A program made the position numbers and the translations under genes. This document shows, piece by piece, positions 10,695 through 22,949 of a stretch of 64,000 nucleotides of DNA. The stretch's first letter is position 1. The number at the start of each line of letters is the position of its first letter. Source of the stretch: Climacium dendroides. Taxonomy: Eukaryota > Streptophyta > Bryopsida > Hypnales > Climaciaceae. Under the pieces are notes generated by a model. That model searched no databases. It was given only the letters and a program-made list of their open reading frames with translations, and had not been told where the DNA came from. The stretch spans positions 22,214,001-22,278,000 of the forward strand of contig OX467086.1 of assembly GCA_950106755.1 (NCBI GenBank). Direction: 5' to 3'.

Positions 10695-13474
10695 AGATCT
10701 CATTCAAGTGTGTGTGCGCGCTCGCCTTCTTTCCGTGAGAAGGTAAGGTAGACTGTACAATCTGCCTATTCAAAGAATTTTGTATGTTGTAAACTACAAT
10801 TTTTATTTTATGTTATAAATAATGGATATTGCACGCTTAGACAGTCTCAATCAAGCATGCCAAATTTCAATTTCAGCAAACTAGAACTCCATTATGGAGA
10901 ATTTTTCATTCTATTCTCATGTTTTTACATAATAATAAGAATTTGATTGAGAAACATTATTGATGATTTTTTTAGGTATGTAGGAAGCATCTATATGCAT
11001 ATTTATATGTTTGGTAAAAAATCAGTAACATATATTTAATCTATAGAAGTTACATATCCAATTTATTTTAATTAATATTAATTTTTTTAATCATCTATCT
11101 CAATGGTGGATTGCATTGTTAATGGATATACTATTTCCAAATAGAGGTAGTATTTTGTATACTTTAATGTTACCTTAGCATAACAAGCAACTACTCTTTA
11201 AGAGACTTTCCCTATTATACTAGTTCGTTTTTTCAAGTAAGATATCTACTCAAACTTGCTTCATGATTAAGTATACAATATATTTTTGGCAAGGTCCTCA
11301 TTGTGCAAGAGGAGGTAATTTATGAGGTAACTTATATTTGTGAATGAGGGGAATATGATGTGGTTTAGTAAATCCACTGTTGTGTGGCAAATAACGCATT
11401 GATACCTAAGGAAGTTGTTGTGGCAAATAACCCATTGATACCTAAGGAAGTTGTTGTGGCAAATAATCCATTGATACCTAAGGAAGTTGTTGTGGCAAAT
11501 AACACATTGATACCTAAGGAAGTTGTTAAGACCAGTTTTTAATTTTGCACTTCCATTTTGTGCTTCTTGGAAATAGGTTTGCCAATACATTGTGAACAAG
11601 TGCTATTGTAATCTTCACTTCCTTAATTTTTACTATTTCCAAACTTGATGAAAAATTAGTAAAAAATAGTGCAATTTTCATTATTTCAATTCCCGAATTG
11701 GAGAAAATTATCCCTTCTACCATTGTTCAATTAAACATAAGCTAAAATGCTTAACATTGTTGGAAATAGGTCATATATCTTAACTTTTGTCAAAACTTCC
11801 TCCCTTTTGATAAGAGACAATAAATATAGTTGTTAATGTGAGAGTTCTTAGTTGATTAATGACTTCCATCAAATATCTCCATCAAATTCAATACAATTTA
11901 AACTCCACATTCACTCAACTTCCATCCACATTTGATTAGTTATGTCAATTGACATTGTTGGAGACTTCCATTAACTCATATCATTTGCACAAATAAGAAT
12001 AACATTTTATATATTTGAATTTTTTCACATTATTTTTCGAAGAATATAGACTTATAATAGAATATTCTTGTTTATAGATAATGTAGGGTCTTTTAGGACT
12101 TATTGCTTTATAAAGAGGTCTATGGTTGGGTTGGTAGCATGTACAAATGTAAAGATAGGCATACCCTTTTCCAACATTGTTCCTTTGGAAGATAGTTGAA
12201 TTAATGGTGTTCAAAGCTAATCCAATGACCCAATTTCAACAAAATCTTTTTTTTAAGTCAATGCTAATTTCTAAAAGTAACCAAAGAGAGTTGAAACATT
12301 ATGCATTTCAAGGATGTCCAATTAAGAATACTCTAGTGTTAATAGTTGGTGTTCCAATGACTTCTATTTTGAAAATTTGTAAAATTTTTCAAAATTATTT
12401 CTAAAAATAGTCAAACCAATTGTGTTTACTACCACTTTCATTTGCTAACATCTTGGTATGATTTTTCCCAATTTATATTCAAAGATGCTTGTTCTCCAAA
12501 AAGTGTTTATTATAGATGAGGATATTATGTTCTATCCATATTATACCATTCAAAGTTGCTTCCAACCACTTGTGGTTATTGTGCTTGTTGTCTATGCAAA
12601 TGCCATGTCCTAAGCAATTTGCCACTATTGTGGAACATATTTATTTTTTGCAATTTATTGCTAAAAACTAATGTACAACAAGGATATAGGAAATTTGGAT
12701 TGTTTTTTTACTACATTTTGCCAAATTTATGTAAATGAGGGCTAGGGATTCACCTAATATTTCTTATTATATTAAACTATGAAGTACAAACAGAAAAATA
12801 TAGTTAAAAATAGTATCCAAAACTGGACCTCCTTTTTTTTGCACACCTATAACGTTTTGTGTCACTTTGGTAGGAAGGCTTCCAAAAGGGGATGCCCTCT
12901 TTGCACAAGACTTCTCCTCTTATCATTGCAAGCATCCTACATGCTCAATGTTTTATCCTACCTTTTTTTGTAAGGGGACAAGTTGTAAAATTTTTCAATT
13001 GCAAAATCCATTTTAGAAACTCTAAACTTTGACAAAAATATCTTCTTCTTATTGTCAAATTTTTTTATACATTTTGCTTTTTTTCATTGAGTTTCAACTA
13101 GAAAACAAATCCACTATCCTCACAAAACAATATCATTAATCCCATCCTTACTAGGCAAAGCTAAATTGCATTTGGTCTTGTGGAATCTCAACTCTAGAAA
13201 AATGCAAGAATTTTTTATTTACTTTAATTTTTAATAAATTATAAATTATAAATTCACATTTGGAATGAAGAACCCCAAATTAGTTTAGGGTGTTTCCGAA
13301 GTACAAATTTGATGGCTCCACAATATGAGATAGTTTTTTTACATTTTATTTTGCCTAATGAAAATTTTGGAGTTGTTTGCACCCGGGTAATACTAGACCG
13401 GGTACCGGGTACCGGGTACCACTAGACCACATGTAGCCTTGGACCTAGCTGTAGTCCAAAAACAATTTAAATTG
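10695..13474. other. Gene-free AT-rich spacer, with one minisatellite
   Basis: Apart from the 36-bp array at 11384-11527 I see no gene. Short open frames at 12177-12404, 12556-12738 and 12779-12973 lack family motifs. A GGTACC-rich palindromic patch (ACCGGGTACCGGGTACC) lies at 13398-13420 next to the right duplication arm. Confidence 0.5.
11384..11527 (+). repeat. 36-bp minisatellite, four copies
   Basis: Four head-to-tail copies of GTGGCAAATAAC N CATTGATACCTAAGGAAGTTGTT differ mainly at one base (G, C, T or A at the N position and its neighbour). Because 36 is a multiple of 3, the minus strand reads as a 12-residue peptide repeat (NNFLRYQWVICH type), which I regard as a by-product. Confidence 0.92.
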
Positions 13475-13740
13475 ACCACGCTGCAAATCCTGGATGAATG
13501 AAAATGTGCACTGCGTTCATCCACGGAGTCAGGCCAGTGGATAACAGATGCGATGCTCTCAGTCACGTCGAGCGTTAGCTCCTTGTCGAAGGATACTGAA
13601 GTGGATAACAAGTGCGTGGCAGGGGATTTGCAGTTTCAGTTACGAGCATTGCTCCCACTGTGACATTCCTGCACATCTCAAGAAAAATTTGGCACAGGTA
13701 TTGCTAAAGTTAGCCACATTTTTGACCCACAATCTTACGG

Positions 13741-13749
13741 TTAGGGTTT
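13741..13749 (-). promoter_or_regulatory. Telo-box upstream of PSRP6 copy 2
   Basis: TTAGGGTTT here is AAACCCTAA on the other strand, 52-60 bases before the start codon. This is the classic plant telo-box found in promoters of translation genes. The left copy has only AACCCTAA. Confidence 0.5.
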
Positions 13750-13800
13750 GCAAGTCAAGAAACAGAGGATTTTGTTGGGGTTTAGGCTGTGAGAGCAGCC

Positions 13801-14121
13801 ATGGCGGCCTTGATGTCTTCGCTCGCTTCTCTCTCGCTCTCATCAGCTGTTCCAGCAATTCCAGCTTCAAGGTCGACTGCGAGCAACAACAATGGCGCTC
13901 AATTGTTGAGGATTGAGTGCTCGTCCCACGCGCAGAAGAAGGCGACTGCGCACCACAACAAGTCCAGGCCCAAGAAACACAATCCCTACGACAAGAACCG
14001 ACACGGCCCGACTGTTTACAAGCGCCTGCCCAAGCCTCCTCCCATTTGGGGCTTCGACACTTCGGAGCTTGACGTGCAAGCAGAGGAAGCGTCGCCTTCG
14101 GAGGCCCCTGCGACTGCTTGA
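13801..14121 (+). CDS. PSRP6: Plastid ribosomal large-subunit protein PSRP6 (bL38c type), copy 2
   Basis: The 106-aa intronless frame starts at GCCATGGCG. It has the same transit-peptide-like N-terminus (MAALMSSLASLSLSS), the IECSSHAQKKATAHH core, the basic stretch KSRPKKHNPYDKNRHG and PTVYKRLPKPPPIW. The product is expected in the chloroplast 50S subunit. Compared with copy 1 there are two silent changes and one Ser-to-Pro change in the acidic C-terminal tail. IFT20 begins 561 bp downstream on the same strand. Both copies are intact, so both could be expressed. The only obvious promoter difference seen is the intact telo-box here. Confidence 0.93.
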   Translation: MAALMSSLASLSLSSAVPAIPASRSTASNNNGAQLLRIECSSHAQKKATAHHNKSRPKKHNPYDKNRHGPTVYKRLPKPPPIWGFDTSELDVQAEEASPSEAPATA

Positions 14122-14395
14122 TATTGCCTTCGTTGAGCTGTAAGAGATCATCGATTGAGTAGCTTCAGAAAGCTTTTAGGGAATTAGCAGCATTTTGTAT
14201 TGATGAAATTCAGTGAAGTTGCACTAATTCTTGTGCTCATGTCGAATATTTCAACTTTAGTGGGTTTCACACTTCGTTGGATGCCATGCATTCCACCGTG
14301 AATTCTTTTCTCGTTGAATTGGTTCTCCTTGGATAATGGCACTGTGTTGAATTCAGCTTCAAGTTGTGCATCATGTCGTTGCTCGTGAGATAACT

Positions 14396-14476
14396 AATTA
14401 TCCAGTTGTTTAACATGATAAGTACCGCTGGGGTTGAACTTGCTACTCACCAATCATGTTAAACAACTGGATAATT
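14396..14476. repeat. Perfect 24-bp inverted repeat (hairpin) between PSRP6 copy 2 and IFT20
   Basis: AATTATCCAGTTGTTTAAC... (14396-14419) is the exact reverse complement of 14453-14476, separated by 33 bases. The corresponding part of the left arm does not contain it, so it arose or inserted after the duplication. It may be a very small foldback element. No duplication of flanking bases is obvious. Confidence 0.85.
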
Positions 14477-14534
14477 CATCAATTTCAACTGCCATTCCTC
14501 AAGGTCTGAAACCCATTAACGAGACAGTTCAAAG

Positions 14535-14543
14535 AAACCCTAA
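14535..14543 (+). promoter_or_regulatory. Telo-box upstream of IFT20
   Basis: AAACCCTAA lies 140-148 bases before the IFT20 start. It is also recognisable upstream of the decayed left copy (7250-7258, as TTAGGGTT). Its role for a flagellar gene is unknown. Confidence 0.4.
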
Positions 14544-14682
14544 TTCTGCAGTGGTGATGCTGGCCCTTCATTTGCATTAGGTCCTTTGCAAGAGAACTTA
14601 AAGCCTCTTCGAGAAGATTGATTGTTTCTGGTCGCAGTTAGAGTTAGCATTCTATTTGGTGTTGAGTATTTGAGGGTCAGAT

Positions 14683-16581
14683 ATGGCGGAGGAGGAAGAG
14701 ATTTCACCCGCCTTTGTTGTGGATGATACCGGGCGTCTGCGCGTCTTGGATCCTGAAACCAATTCTCAAAGCCGCCTGGTGGCGCAATCGTGCTCCGTGT
14801 TCCAGTCCAAGTTACAGCACTTCCAAAATGTACCATTCTCTAAACGAGTTTCCATTTTAGCAATTTAATAGATTTATGGGTATGATTTGTGGCATATGTA
14901 TGAGTTGTGGAGGGATCACTCTGGGCACCAGAGCCAAATCTTTTTGTTAAGCTCAGTTTTTTTTCACACGATGTGTAGTGTATATGCTATCGTTTTAAAG
15001 TGGGAGTATTGAAAGATAATAGACAACCAAGTTTTCCATTTCAAATGTCAATAGCTATTGACATTTGGCCAAGTCATGCTTACACCACGTGCTAATTGAA
15101 GGCCAACTAAGTGACTGATAAATGAGTTGCTGTTAGTAACCGGGGTCATTCAATTGGAGACGGAATCAGGTCCCTTGCAATTTTAGTATTCTCTACATTT
15201 TTAGATTTTCTTCTTGTCCTAGGATGAGCCTGGGCAGAATGTGTTTGCATTGGGAGAAGACTGATCTCTGTTAATAACTCTCAAAGCTCCGTGATTGTGA
15301 AGATGTACTCTGCGGTTTTTCTGAGCTGAGGAAATCTGATAAAAGCATGCTTGGATTAATAGACTTGCGTTCCTTGTGGCTGAATTTGAAATATCTCATA
15401 CCTCATGTGTAGGTTGCTTCAATGGTGTTCATAGTTCTGTGTTGTTGAGCAGCTAGTGAAGCAGTTGCTAGACCAGGCAAGTGAAAAAGCACAGCAGATA
15501 GAGGATGCCAAGTTGTCAGCAGTTGGTATGCGTAACATGGTCTCTGCCGAAATTGAAACTCGGCCAGAAAAGCTCCGTGAGCAGGCCAGCTTGATAGCTG
15601 ACAAACAGGAACGGCTCGAGGTACATGCATGTGACGAAGCATATCAATGGGATTACTATCTCCGGTTTCCTTTCGTCTACTCATGTTAGACTCAATATAC
15701 AATGTGAGATTCTCAGGATACTTGTTTTTTCAGTTACAGTTTTCATTTTGGTTTTGTCAATTTTCTGGTTTTCCTGGTCCTTGCCATAACATTCTAGAGC
15801 AGAGGGTAATCTGCTACCTCCCCAGCGTTCACAGTAGCTCATTGTTTTTTTGAGAAAGCGAGATAGACACTGTAATATGCATGTTTTGTGCATGGCTGAA
15901 TTGAGTATGAACATTGGCAAAGGTGTCATTTGTTTGTATCCTTGAGCTGAAGATGCAAGTAGAATTCAGACTCTTTTTGCAAGGGTGTTGAGGCAGTTTA
16001 TCAAGAATATTTTGGCCTCGTCAAGGAACTAGCAGTGTTTTTGAAATGATAATACCTGCAAATCAGCTTCATTTGCAGTGTGCTTCCTCAAAAAGTAGCA
16101 TCTAGTTCTGGTTTCATGTTTCTTCCCTGTTGGTCTTCTCTGTTCACGTTCCATCTGTCCACTTCTTTTGTATTTTTTATCATTTTGATTCTAGTGAAGT
16201 TATAAGATATCTAAATGGTCTAGACTCGGGCTTCATCTTTATGGAAATCATGACCTGTTACATTCAGGGAGTTGACCCCAAATCGCTGAAATTGGTCGTC
16301 AGTGATGAAGTACAGCAAAGTTGAGTGGACTCCGAAGCTCTTTTACGCCATGACATCTACTAGTAATCCTTTGCTGACTGGAAATGTGTACTAAACAAAG
16401 TTCACTAGTAAGGGTTTTTTGCCCTCAATGATGAGAAATATCTGTAGCTGTGCTAACGATTCAGTGATCTTGTTTGTTTGCAAGACAGAGACTAAATGCT
16501 GAATATGAATCCCTGCTGATGGTGAAGCAAGAACAAGAGGTTCTCATTGCCCATCTGTCTGATTCAAGTTTGCAAGTTTGA
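14683..16581 (+). CDS. IFT20: Intraflagellar transport protein 20 (IFT-B complex); three exons
   Basis: Exons 14683-14829, 15453-15620 and 16489-16581 join in phase 0 with GT/AG introns and give 135 aa, against about 132 in animals. The N-terminus is acidic (MAEEEEISPAF) and is followed by the family signature LRVLDPE in exon 1. Exon 2 is a long heptad-rich helix (LVKQLLDQASEKAQQIEDAKLSAVGMRN...) with the conserved '-K-A-G-RN' spacing. Exon 3 has RLNAEYESLLMVKQEQEVL, matching the conserved ERY-EYEAL-KVE-EQ end. The distance from the exon 1 end to 'GMRN' is exactly that of the human protein, which supports the exon 2 start at 15453. IFT20 is a small coiled-coil IFT-B subunit, also Golgi-linked in animals. 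In plants it is expected only where sperm are flagellated. The frame is intact. Confidence 0.92.
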
Positions 16582-18355
16582 TCCAGCATCTGTGTAACGA
16601 GTTTGTATTACCAAAACCTTTGATTATGACGTTATAACAGGCTTTCTTTTATAAGTGTACCCATCTCTCTGCGTTTTATAACATTTTAAAACCAGTAGAG
16701 GCCATAGGTCAAAGTCCCAACAAAAAGTACCTGTTACATCCTCTGAGCAAGCCTTGTGCTGCATGCCAAATTAGGGTGACTTACATGTAAAGCCCGGCAG
16801 GGCAGAAAATATAGTAAAAGAAAAGAAGAGTTTCACTTATCATCGGTGAGTGTGGAAGTAGCATTCCACGTTGGAGAAGGAACATAAAAGTGCTTTCTAT
16901 ATTCTGGTATTGGTGAACACATCTATCCACCAATACATGTAAGGAGGTCCTTAATCTTCTAAGGATGTTGCAGACCTAAAAGGTTCAATCAATGACTCCA
17001 CTTTTAATTTTAAAAACAAAGATTGCACTTATTAATTTAATAATCAAAGTATTTTGGTGAAAACCTTGGTCATGAGGGGCCACATCCTTCTAAGGTTAAA
17101 ATAGATAGGTCCATTATGTAACCTTTCTTGAGTTTTTGCATATTTTTGCTTGTATCTTTATAATAATATATTATTTATTTCAATTTCATCAAATTCGAAA
17201 TATAAAAAGTGCAATTGTTAAAGTCAAGCATTGGTTTGGATGAATGAGAAGTATGTAGTCTAAAAAGCCCCTAGAACCCCTCTATCATCTTCTAGAGCAC
17301 TAAAGGGTTAAGATTTGTAGTTTTGGACCCAATTTCGTTCTCTTGCATTCTAATTGTTTTGTCTTGCATTCTAATGTATTAGAAATTGCATCTAGTGTAG
17401 AATTGGGCTTCAAAAGGTTGAAATTGGGTTGAAAAGTCATCATTTCATGAATAATTCAATGATCACCACCATGTACTTTCTACACATGGCAAAAGATTCT
17501 TACACTATTTCACAATGTGAAGGGACATTTTTGGGTTGTCATTGGATCCATGGAAGGAATTAGGAGAGCCATATTAGCATTCAAAAAGACAAGAATAGTC
17601 CCCCATTAGGATTCACAATAGGAAGATATGTGATTTTCTTTGACCACCTATAATGTATCTTCTATTCTTTTTTAAATGAGTTTATTTAAATACTTACAAA
17701 ATAACCCTTGATTTGTTGTTATGTTATTAAAAAAATCATGAATTCAATAAATATAACTATGTCCATTGACCAAATGGTTCACTATGGGCTTCCTATTTAA
17801 GTCAAGTTCAATCAAGTGTTTAGTCATTCTATAGGGATCCTTTTCCTATAGGATGACTTAAATACTTTTTAATAAATCCATATATAGACCAAAAAAAAAG
17901 ATAGGAAATCAACAATCAATATTATTTTTTCCCAACAAAGTATGAATTTATAATGAATTTTTCAATGTGTTAGACAAAAGCTCATAAGAAGGACTAGACC
18001 TTCCAAAACCATCATAAAGTGTGCATTATAATTGTTACCTAAATGTTACATCAATCACAACATTAAGGTCCTCAAGAGTCATTTGTCGTGATGGTTTCAT
18101 ATCCAATAAGTTGGAGTTCCTACCAACTCAATCCATCTCTATCTTTGGTTGTCACTCTATTATGATTGCACCAACATTATTTATGTCCATTGCTCATTAC
18201 ATTGTGACCCATGTCTCACTTATTCCAGAATGATTGCTAAGTTGATTAGTCACTTTATATACGTTAAATGTTTGTCGATTGTAAATAGTCACTTGTTGTG
18301 ATGGTTTTATATCCAATAAGTTAAAGTTCCTACCAATTCACTATTCATCTCTATC
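16582..18355. other. No gene recognised; contains a duplicated 80-bp segment
   Basis: Mostly AT-rich. A segment around 18066-18145 (TTTGTCGTGATGGTTT, ATATCCAATAAGTT, AGTTCCTACCAA, TTCATCTCTATC) is repeated at 18278-18357 about 212 bases later. The 70-residue open frame at 18021-18233 overlaps the first copy and shows no known motif. Confidence 0.45.
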
Positions 18356-20103
18356 CTTTACAAAAAAACTCATGTTTTTTTTGGTGTTAGACCAAAAACA
18401 TATAATATCCAACCTAGAATAGAACACGTCCAAGAAAACATCAAGATATTACTAGCGTGGATACCACTAAAATTTAAATTTCCATAGATGTTGGGGATAA
18501 CAGGGCTAGGTTTTTGGTGAAAAAATTTGATGTCACCATTGACGTTGGCATTTTTTTTGACATAACTGAAGACAAGTGTATGTTTTTTGGATTGTCCAAA
18601 AAAACATGCATTGCCATGTCAATAAAAAGATCCATTTTGACCATGGATAAGTTAGAAAAATTTACTAGGATTTAGGGTAGAACTCTTGCCTGAGCTATGG
18701 TCCAAACTTTTCGAAAAATTGATGATGTGAAAGGTGATGTGTCATTTGACATGGAAATTGTTTGATAATGTGGCATGCCACATCATCATTGGTGGTCTTA
18801 TCCACAAATATTCAATAATGTATGTAGAGACATCATCATAGATGTCAAGACATTGTGTTTGACATCATTGGAGATGACATTGTCTATAGGTGTACAAAAA
18901 TGTCAGACATCCGGTGTGCATTGCATAGTTTTGAATGTAATACTAATGGAATATTGGTGCACAATGCAATTTCTACATGCAAAGTCTTTGAAAGTCTCAA
19001 CTCCTTTTTATAACAGTCAAGCATACAATTTTATTTAGGATGTTATAAACAACCATCAATAGAATTTGCATAAGAATTGGTGTACTAGGTAGAAGTAAGC
19101 ATGGCACTTCTCAAATGATAATGCAAAACAAGTAAAGATCATTCCCACATCCTATTGTAGTGCATAAAGGTTGTAATCATATTGCACATAATTTCACTAG
19201 TATAGATGTCTATGCATGAATGTTGTAAACAACATCTTGTTCATTGGAACATCATGTATAGCGATATAACTAGGAAAGGCATGTCATTCATGACATCACC
19301 ATACAAACTTCAATGTTTTTTTAGACAACAAAAATAGTTGACACAATTCCTGCATTTTATATATCATATATAGTTTGTCTTACCTTCTACCACCCCACTT
19401 GTATAAATAGCTTGTCTTTTCTTCTCTACATATTCACAAGAAGTGCCTTTGAAAACTATATGACATATTTGCCAATATGGTATATTGTATATGACGTATT
19501 ATGTATGACATATTGGACATTATGTTTGCATTGCATGTATCAGAAAAAGTCTCAAAAAATATATGGATGTCTAAACTGATGATCCAAAAAACATCTAAAC
19601 ATCTATGTTGACGTTCTAGAAAACATCTCCAAAAACATTGGATGTTTGATTTGTTGTCCTACAGAACATTTGGATGTTTGAATTGATGTCCTAGAAAACA
19701 GAATTTAAATTCTCAAATGGAAAAAAACTATAGTGACTAGGTATGCCACATCATCCTTATTGAATGCCACATCACTTTCCTTGTTGCCACACCATATGTC
19801 ATGTTGGATGCCATGTCATTAATGGGACGGATGAAAAAAATTCTTACATGGCTTCCCACGCTTGTGTGGCGTTCATGTAGCACTAAGGTGGTAACCACAT
19901 GTCAAATTTTTAGTACCCTGTTGATCCATGTTTTCTCTAATGTCTGATGAAAAACATGTAATGTCTACCAAAAATTTTGACATTTTTTGCATGTCAATCT
20001 TGACGGAAAAAAAATGGACATCAACCCAAACATCTACAAATACCCTACACAATGCTTAAACACAAAATCTAGACATTAGAAAAAACCTAAGTTTCTTCTA
20101 GTG
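18356..20103. mobile_element. Degenerate CACTA-like element (low confidence)
   Basis: The right end reads TTCTTCTAGTG, so its reverse complement starts CACTAGAAGAAACT and continues with GTTTTTTCTAATGTCTAGA. The left end has a matching but mutated start (CTTTACAAAAAAACTC, then GTTTTTTTTGGTGTTAGA). The interior is rich in short ATGTC/GACAT motifs on both strands, as expected of subterminal binding repeats. No transposase is visible and the target duplication is not clear. Confidence 0.45.
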
Positions 20104-21699
20104 ATCTACAATTGACAGGTTGACAAACATTCCATTACTATTGCTGACATTCTTTATGTCCATTGTTCAAAATTGTTCAATTAGAATATACCTTCACATC
20201 ATGCCCTCCAATATTCCCTAGAATATTCTTGAGCCTTTTGGCTTTCAAAAGGTTATTAATTCAGAATATTATCACATATTGGCGTTGTAGGCAACCATTC
20301 AAGATAAACAAGGTTTGTATAATGATAGAAGTGTTGTGTTAATTAATACCCTATTAACACTCCTTTCTTTTTGTTTTCAATTTTGAATTTTTGATACTCA
20401 CTATCCAACAAGAAGAGTTTAGCAAGTCTACCCTAGTAATTATACACATAAATAAAAATTTAATTAACCCCTAAATGCCCAAGGCCTGTTTTGAGTTTCT
20501 TGGAATTTGCTCTAAATTGAACAAAATGCCAACATTTTGATAAGTTGCATCAATCTTTTTGGATTTGTAACCATACAAATTCAAATTAAACATGTTAGAG
20601 ATCTCATAGGAAAAGAAAACACAACAATATCATTTATGGAGTGAAAGATTATAATGTTTGACCATGAGGGTGTTAAAACTATGAAAATCTTTCAAACTCT
20701 CTTTTTGCATGTCAAATCTAAAAAGTTGGTGACCAAAAAAATATGAGGTTAAAAGGCTTAACATGTATAACCCCAATCAATTTATGGCTTCTTAAAATCT
20801 ACTCTATAATTTTTTTAAATGAATTTTAAATGTGATTTTTTCTTCAAGATTGCAATGGGTACCCGTGTACAAAATTATGAATAGAAAAATCACTATCATT
20901 TATTTCAAGATCGGATTTTGGATGCTAAAATTAGACTTCAAGAAGAACTTTTCAAAATATAAACTACTAAAAATAGCAACTTGGTTAGGTTGTATTTAAC
21001 TTCAAAGTTTTGCAAACCCCAAATTTTGATGCCTTGGGCATTTAGGGGTTAAATAAAGTTAATACATAACCTTGAAATTTGCCTAACTACCACTCAAAAT
21101 AAAATAAATACATTAAAAATTCAACATATGGTATGGCAAACTATATGCATGCAGATACTAGATATGGGATTTAGATATGGGATTTAGGTATGGTTAATGA
21201 TTTCATGTTGATTGCAATTAAACATGGTTTAAAAATACATATATGGTTGTAGGGTCGGGGTGGGGGTAGAGGTGTACTAAAAAATACAATTCACTAGGGG
21301 TAATTAATTAATCCCTAAAATATTTAATATTTTCAAGCCAAAAACTACTTTAAAGCACTTAAATCCAAAGCGAGGCTAAAATCTTCATCTATATTTATTC
21401 ATTAAGAAATTCAACCAAATGATCTCTTCAGTTAAATTGCTAGAGTACACTCTTCTAAAATTTTCAACTCTTTTTAAATTTCCAAATAAGGAACCTTACC
21501 AATTGCAAGATCAAGTATCTTAAATTTCAAAAAGAAGTATTTTCAACTCTTCCCAAATGGTTAGATTTCATCTTTCAAAATTTTTACATAAAAATGTGTA
21601 GATCCTACAACTTGTTACTCTCTTTAATATGTTGAAGAAATGAGTTGGGAATATATATAAAATTTATAAAAAAAATAGTTTATATTCATGCTTGAAAAA
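20104..21699. other. No gene recognised
   Basis: AT-rich, with no open frame worth reporting. A phrase like GCATTTAGGGGTTAAATAAAGTTAA (two halves at about 21038-21060) resembles phrases in other repeats of this window, so much of it may be old transposon sequence. Confidence 0.4.
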
Positions 21700-22245
21700 A
21701 ATAGTGAGTAGAAAGAACTAGAATCTAAATTGTTAAGAATTTAATTATAGAACTGAAAAATGCTAATTCCAATGGTTTTAATGTTGTAATAAACAATCTA
21801 TACCCAATTTTTAAATATTTTTCAAAAATATTAAAAATTGAGTAAATAAGAACTTCAAAGTTTATTTTAGAGTAGAGATTCTATAACTATCTGCAAACTA
21901 AAACTTCTCATAACTTTCATCTCAGTAATCAAAATGGAATAATTAAAAGCTTTCCACTTATATATAAATCTAGAAAATCAATTTCAAATTTTTATTTCTT
22001 AAAAAAGTGATTATTTTTATCTACCCAAGTTGCCCATCGAGTAATGAAAATTACATATCATGCAATAGCTTTTTAACTATACAATCAAAAGTTATAAAAA
22101 GTGTTGTGCCTTAAAGCTACTCCTTGTACACATGTTGTGTGAAAATTTTGAAGGAAAAAAATTAAAATTCCATTATAGTGAGCTCCCCAAAATCACCATG
22201 TTGCCAAAAAAATGGTGTCTAGACCTTTGGAGGTTAAATAATATT
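21700..22245. repeat. Dispersed repeat family R1, copy 1
   Basis: About 550 bases match 54080-54640 in the same orientation at roughly 75%. Shared phrases include AATAAACAATCTA, TAGAGATTC, CTAGAAAATCAATTTCAA, TTAAAGCTACTCCTTG and ACACATGTTGTGTGAAAATTT. There is no coding frame. Confidence 0.75.
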
Positions 22246-22949
22246 GAGTGGACAATGAGTTGATCTTTCACTACCCACTCAAAAGAGTCACTATCTCCAA
22301 AGTTCTTACTTCACCGTTGTATAAACATGATTGTAGATCATCATTGAAATCAATATGTTTGATAACTTAAATTTTAAGCTTTAACTCATTGTAAGAAATT
22401 GAAAACTCCACTACATTCTTCACTACTTATAGAACTTAGAGTTCACTCAACTCCAAATTTGAATTATTTAGACCTCAAATTTGAATTATACCATGTATTA
22501 AGTGGTAAGATGTTCCAAATCCGAGTATGTTTCTAAAAGTGAGACCTCAAACCTAGAAAATCTAGAGAAAAAATAGATGTGCTAGGCACCTTAAAACAAC
22601 AACTGAATCATATACTTACAACGTACATGTCTCATAAATTGATAGATGGATTATTTGGATTAATAGATGTTATAGATTTTGCATTCAAAATGTCACCTTG
22701 TCTGAGACAAGAGAAAAAAAAGAAAGGTAATATAAACCCTAATAATTTTAGCATGGAACCTATAAGCTTGCTACCATAGGAGTAAAAGTATGGTTAGAAA
22801 ATCTTTTGGTGTTCCAATGTCCAGTCCTATTGAGAAACACGCATGGGATTTTGCAAAAGGAATACATGTGGTATTATCCCATTGGTTGTTAAGATTTTAC
22901 AAAATTTTTGAAAGGGGTACACACGCAATTTTTTTTATTGGATGAAGAA
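22246..22949. other. No gene recognised
   Basis: AT-rich. The phrase TTTTGGTGTTCCAATGT with CCTATTGAGAAAC at 22805-22836 recurs near 25450-25483, which suggests repeat-derived sequence. Confidence 0.4.

Larger units (their letters stand above)
13475..14860 (+). repeat. Right arm of the inverted segmental duplication
   Basis: This is the partner of 7010-8365 in opposite orientation. It contains the shared upstream sequence, PSRP6 copy 2, its 3' region, and an intact IFT20 exon 1. It carries an extra 81-bp hairpin (14396-14476) that the left arm lacks. From about 13772 to 14209 it is almost identical to the left arm (three substitutions in the coding part); outside that block many substitutions and indels appear. 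Confidence 0.85.

Noticed and set aside
11384..11527. CRISPR-like regularly repeated 36-bp units
   Set aside because: The units are head to tail with no spacers and the context is a plant nuclear genome.
11267..11599. Minus-strand frame with a 12-residue peptide repeat
   Set aside because: The 36-bp minisatellite is a multiple of three, so all frames without stops stay open. There is no other coding evidence.
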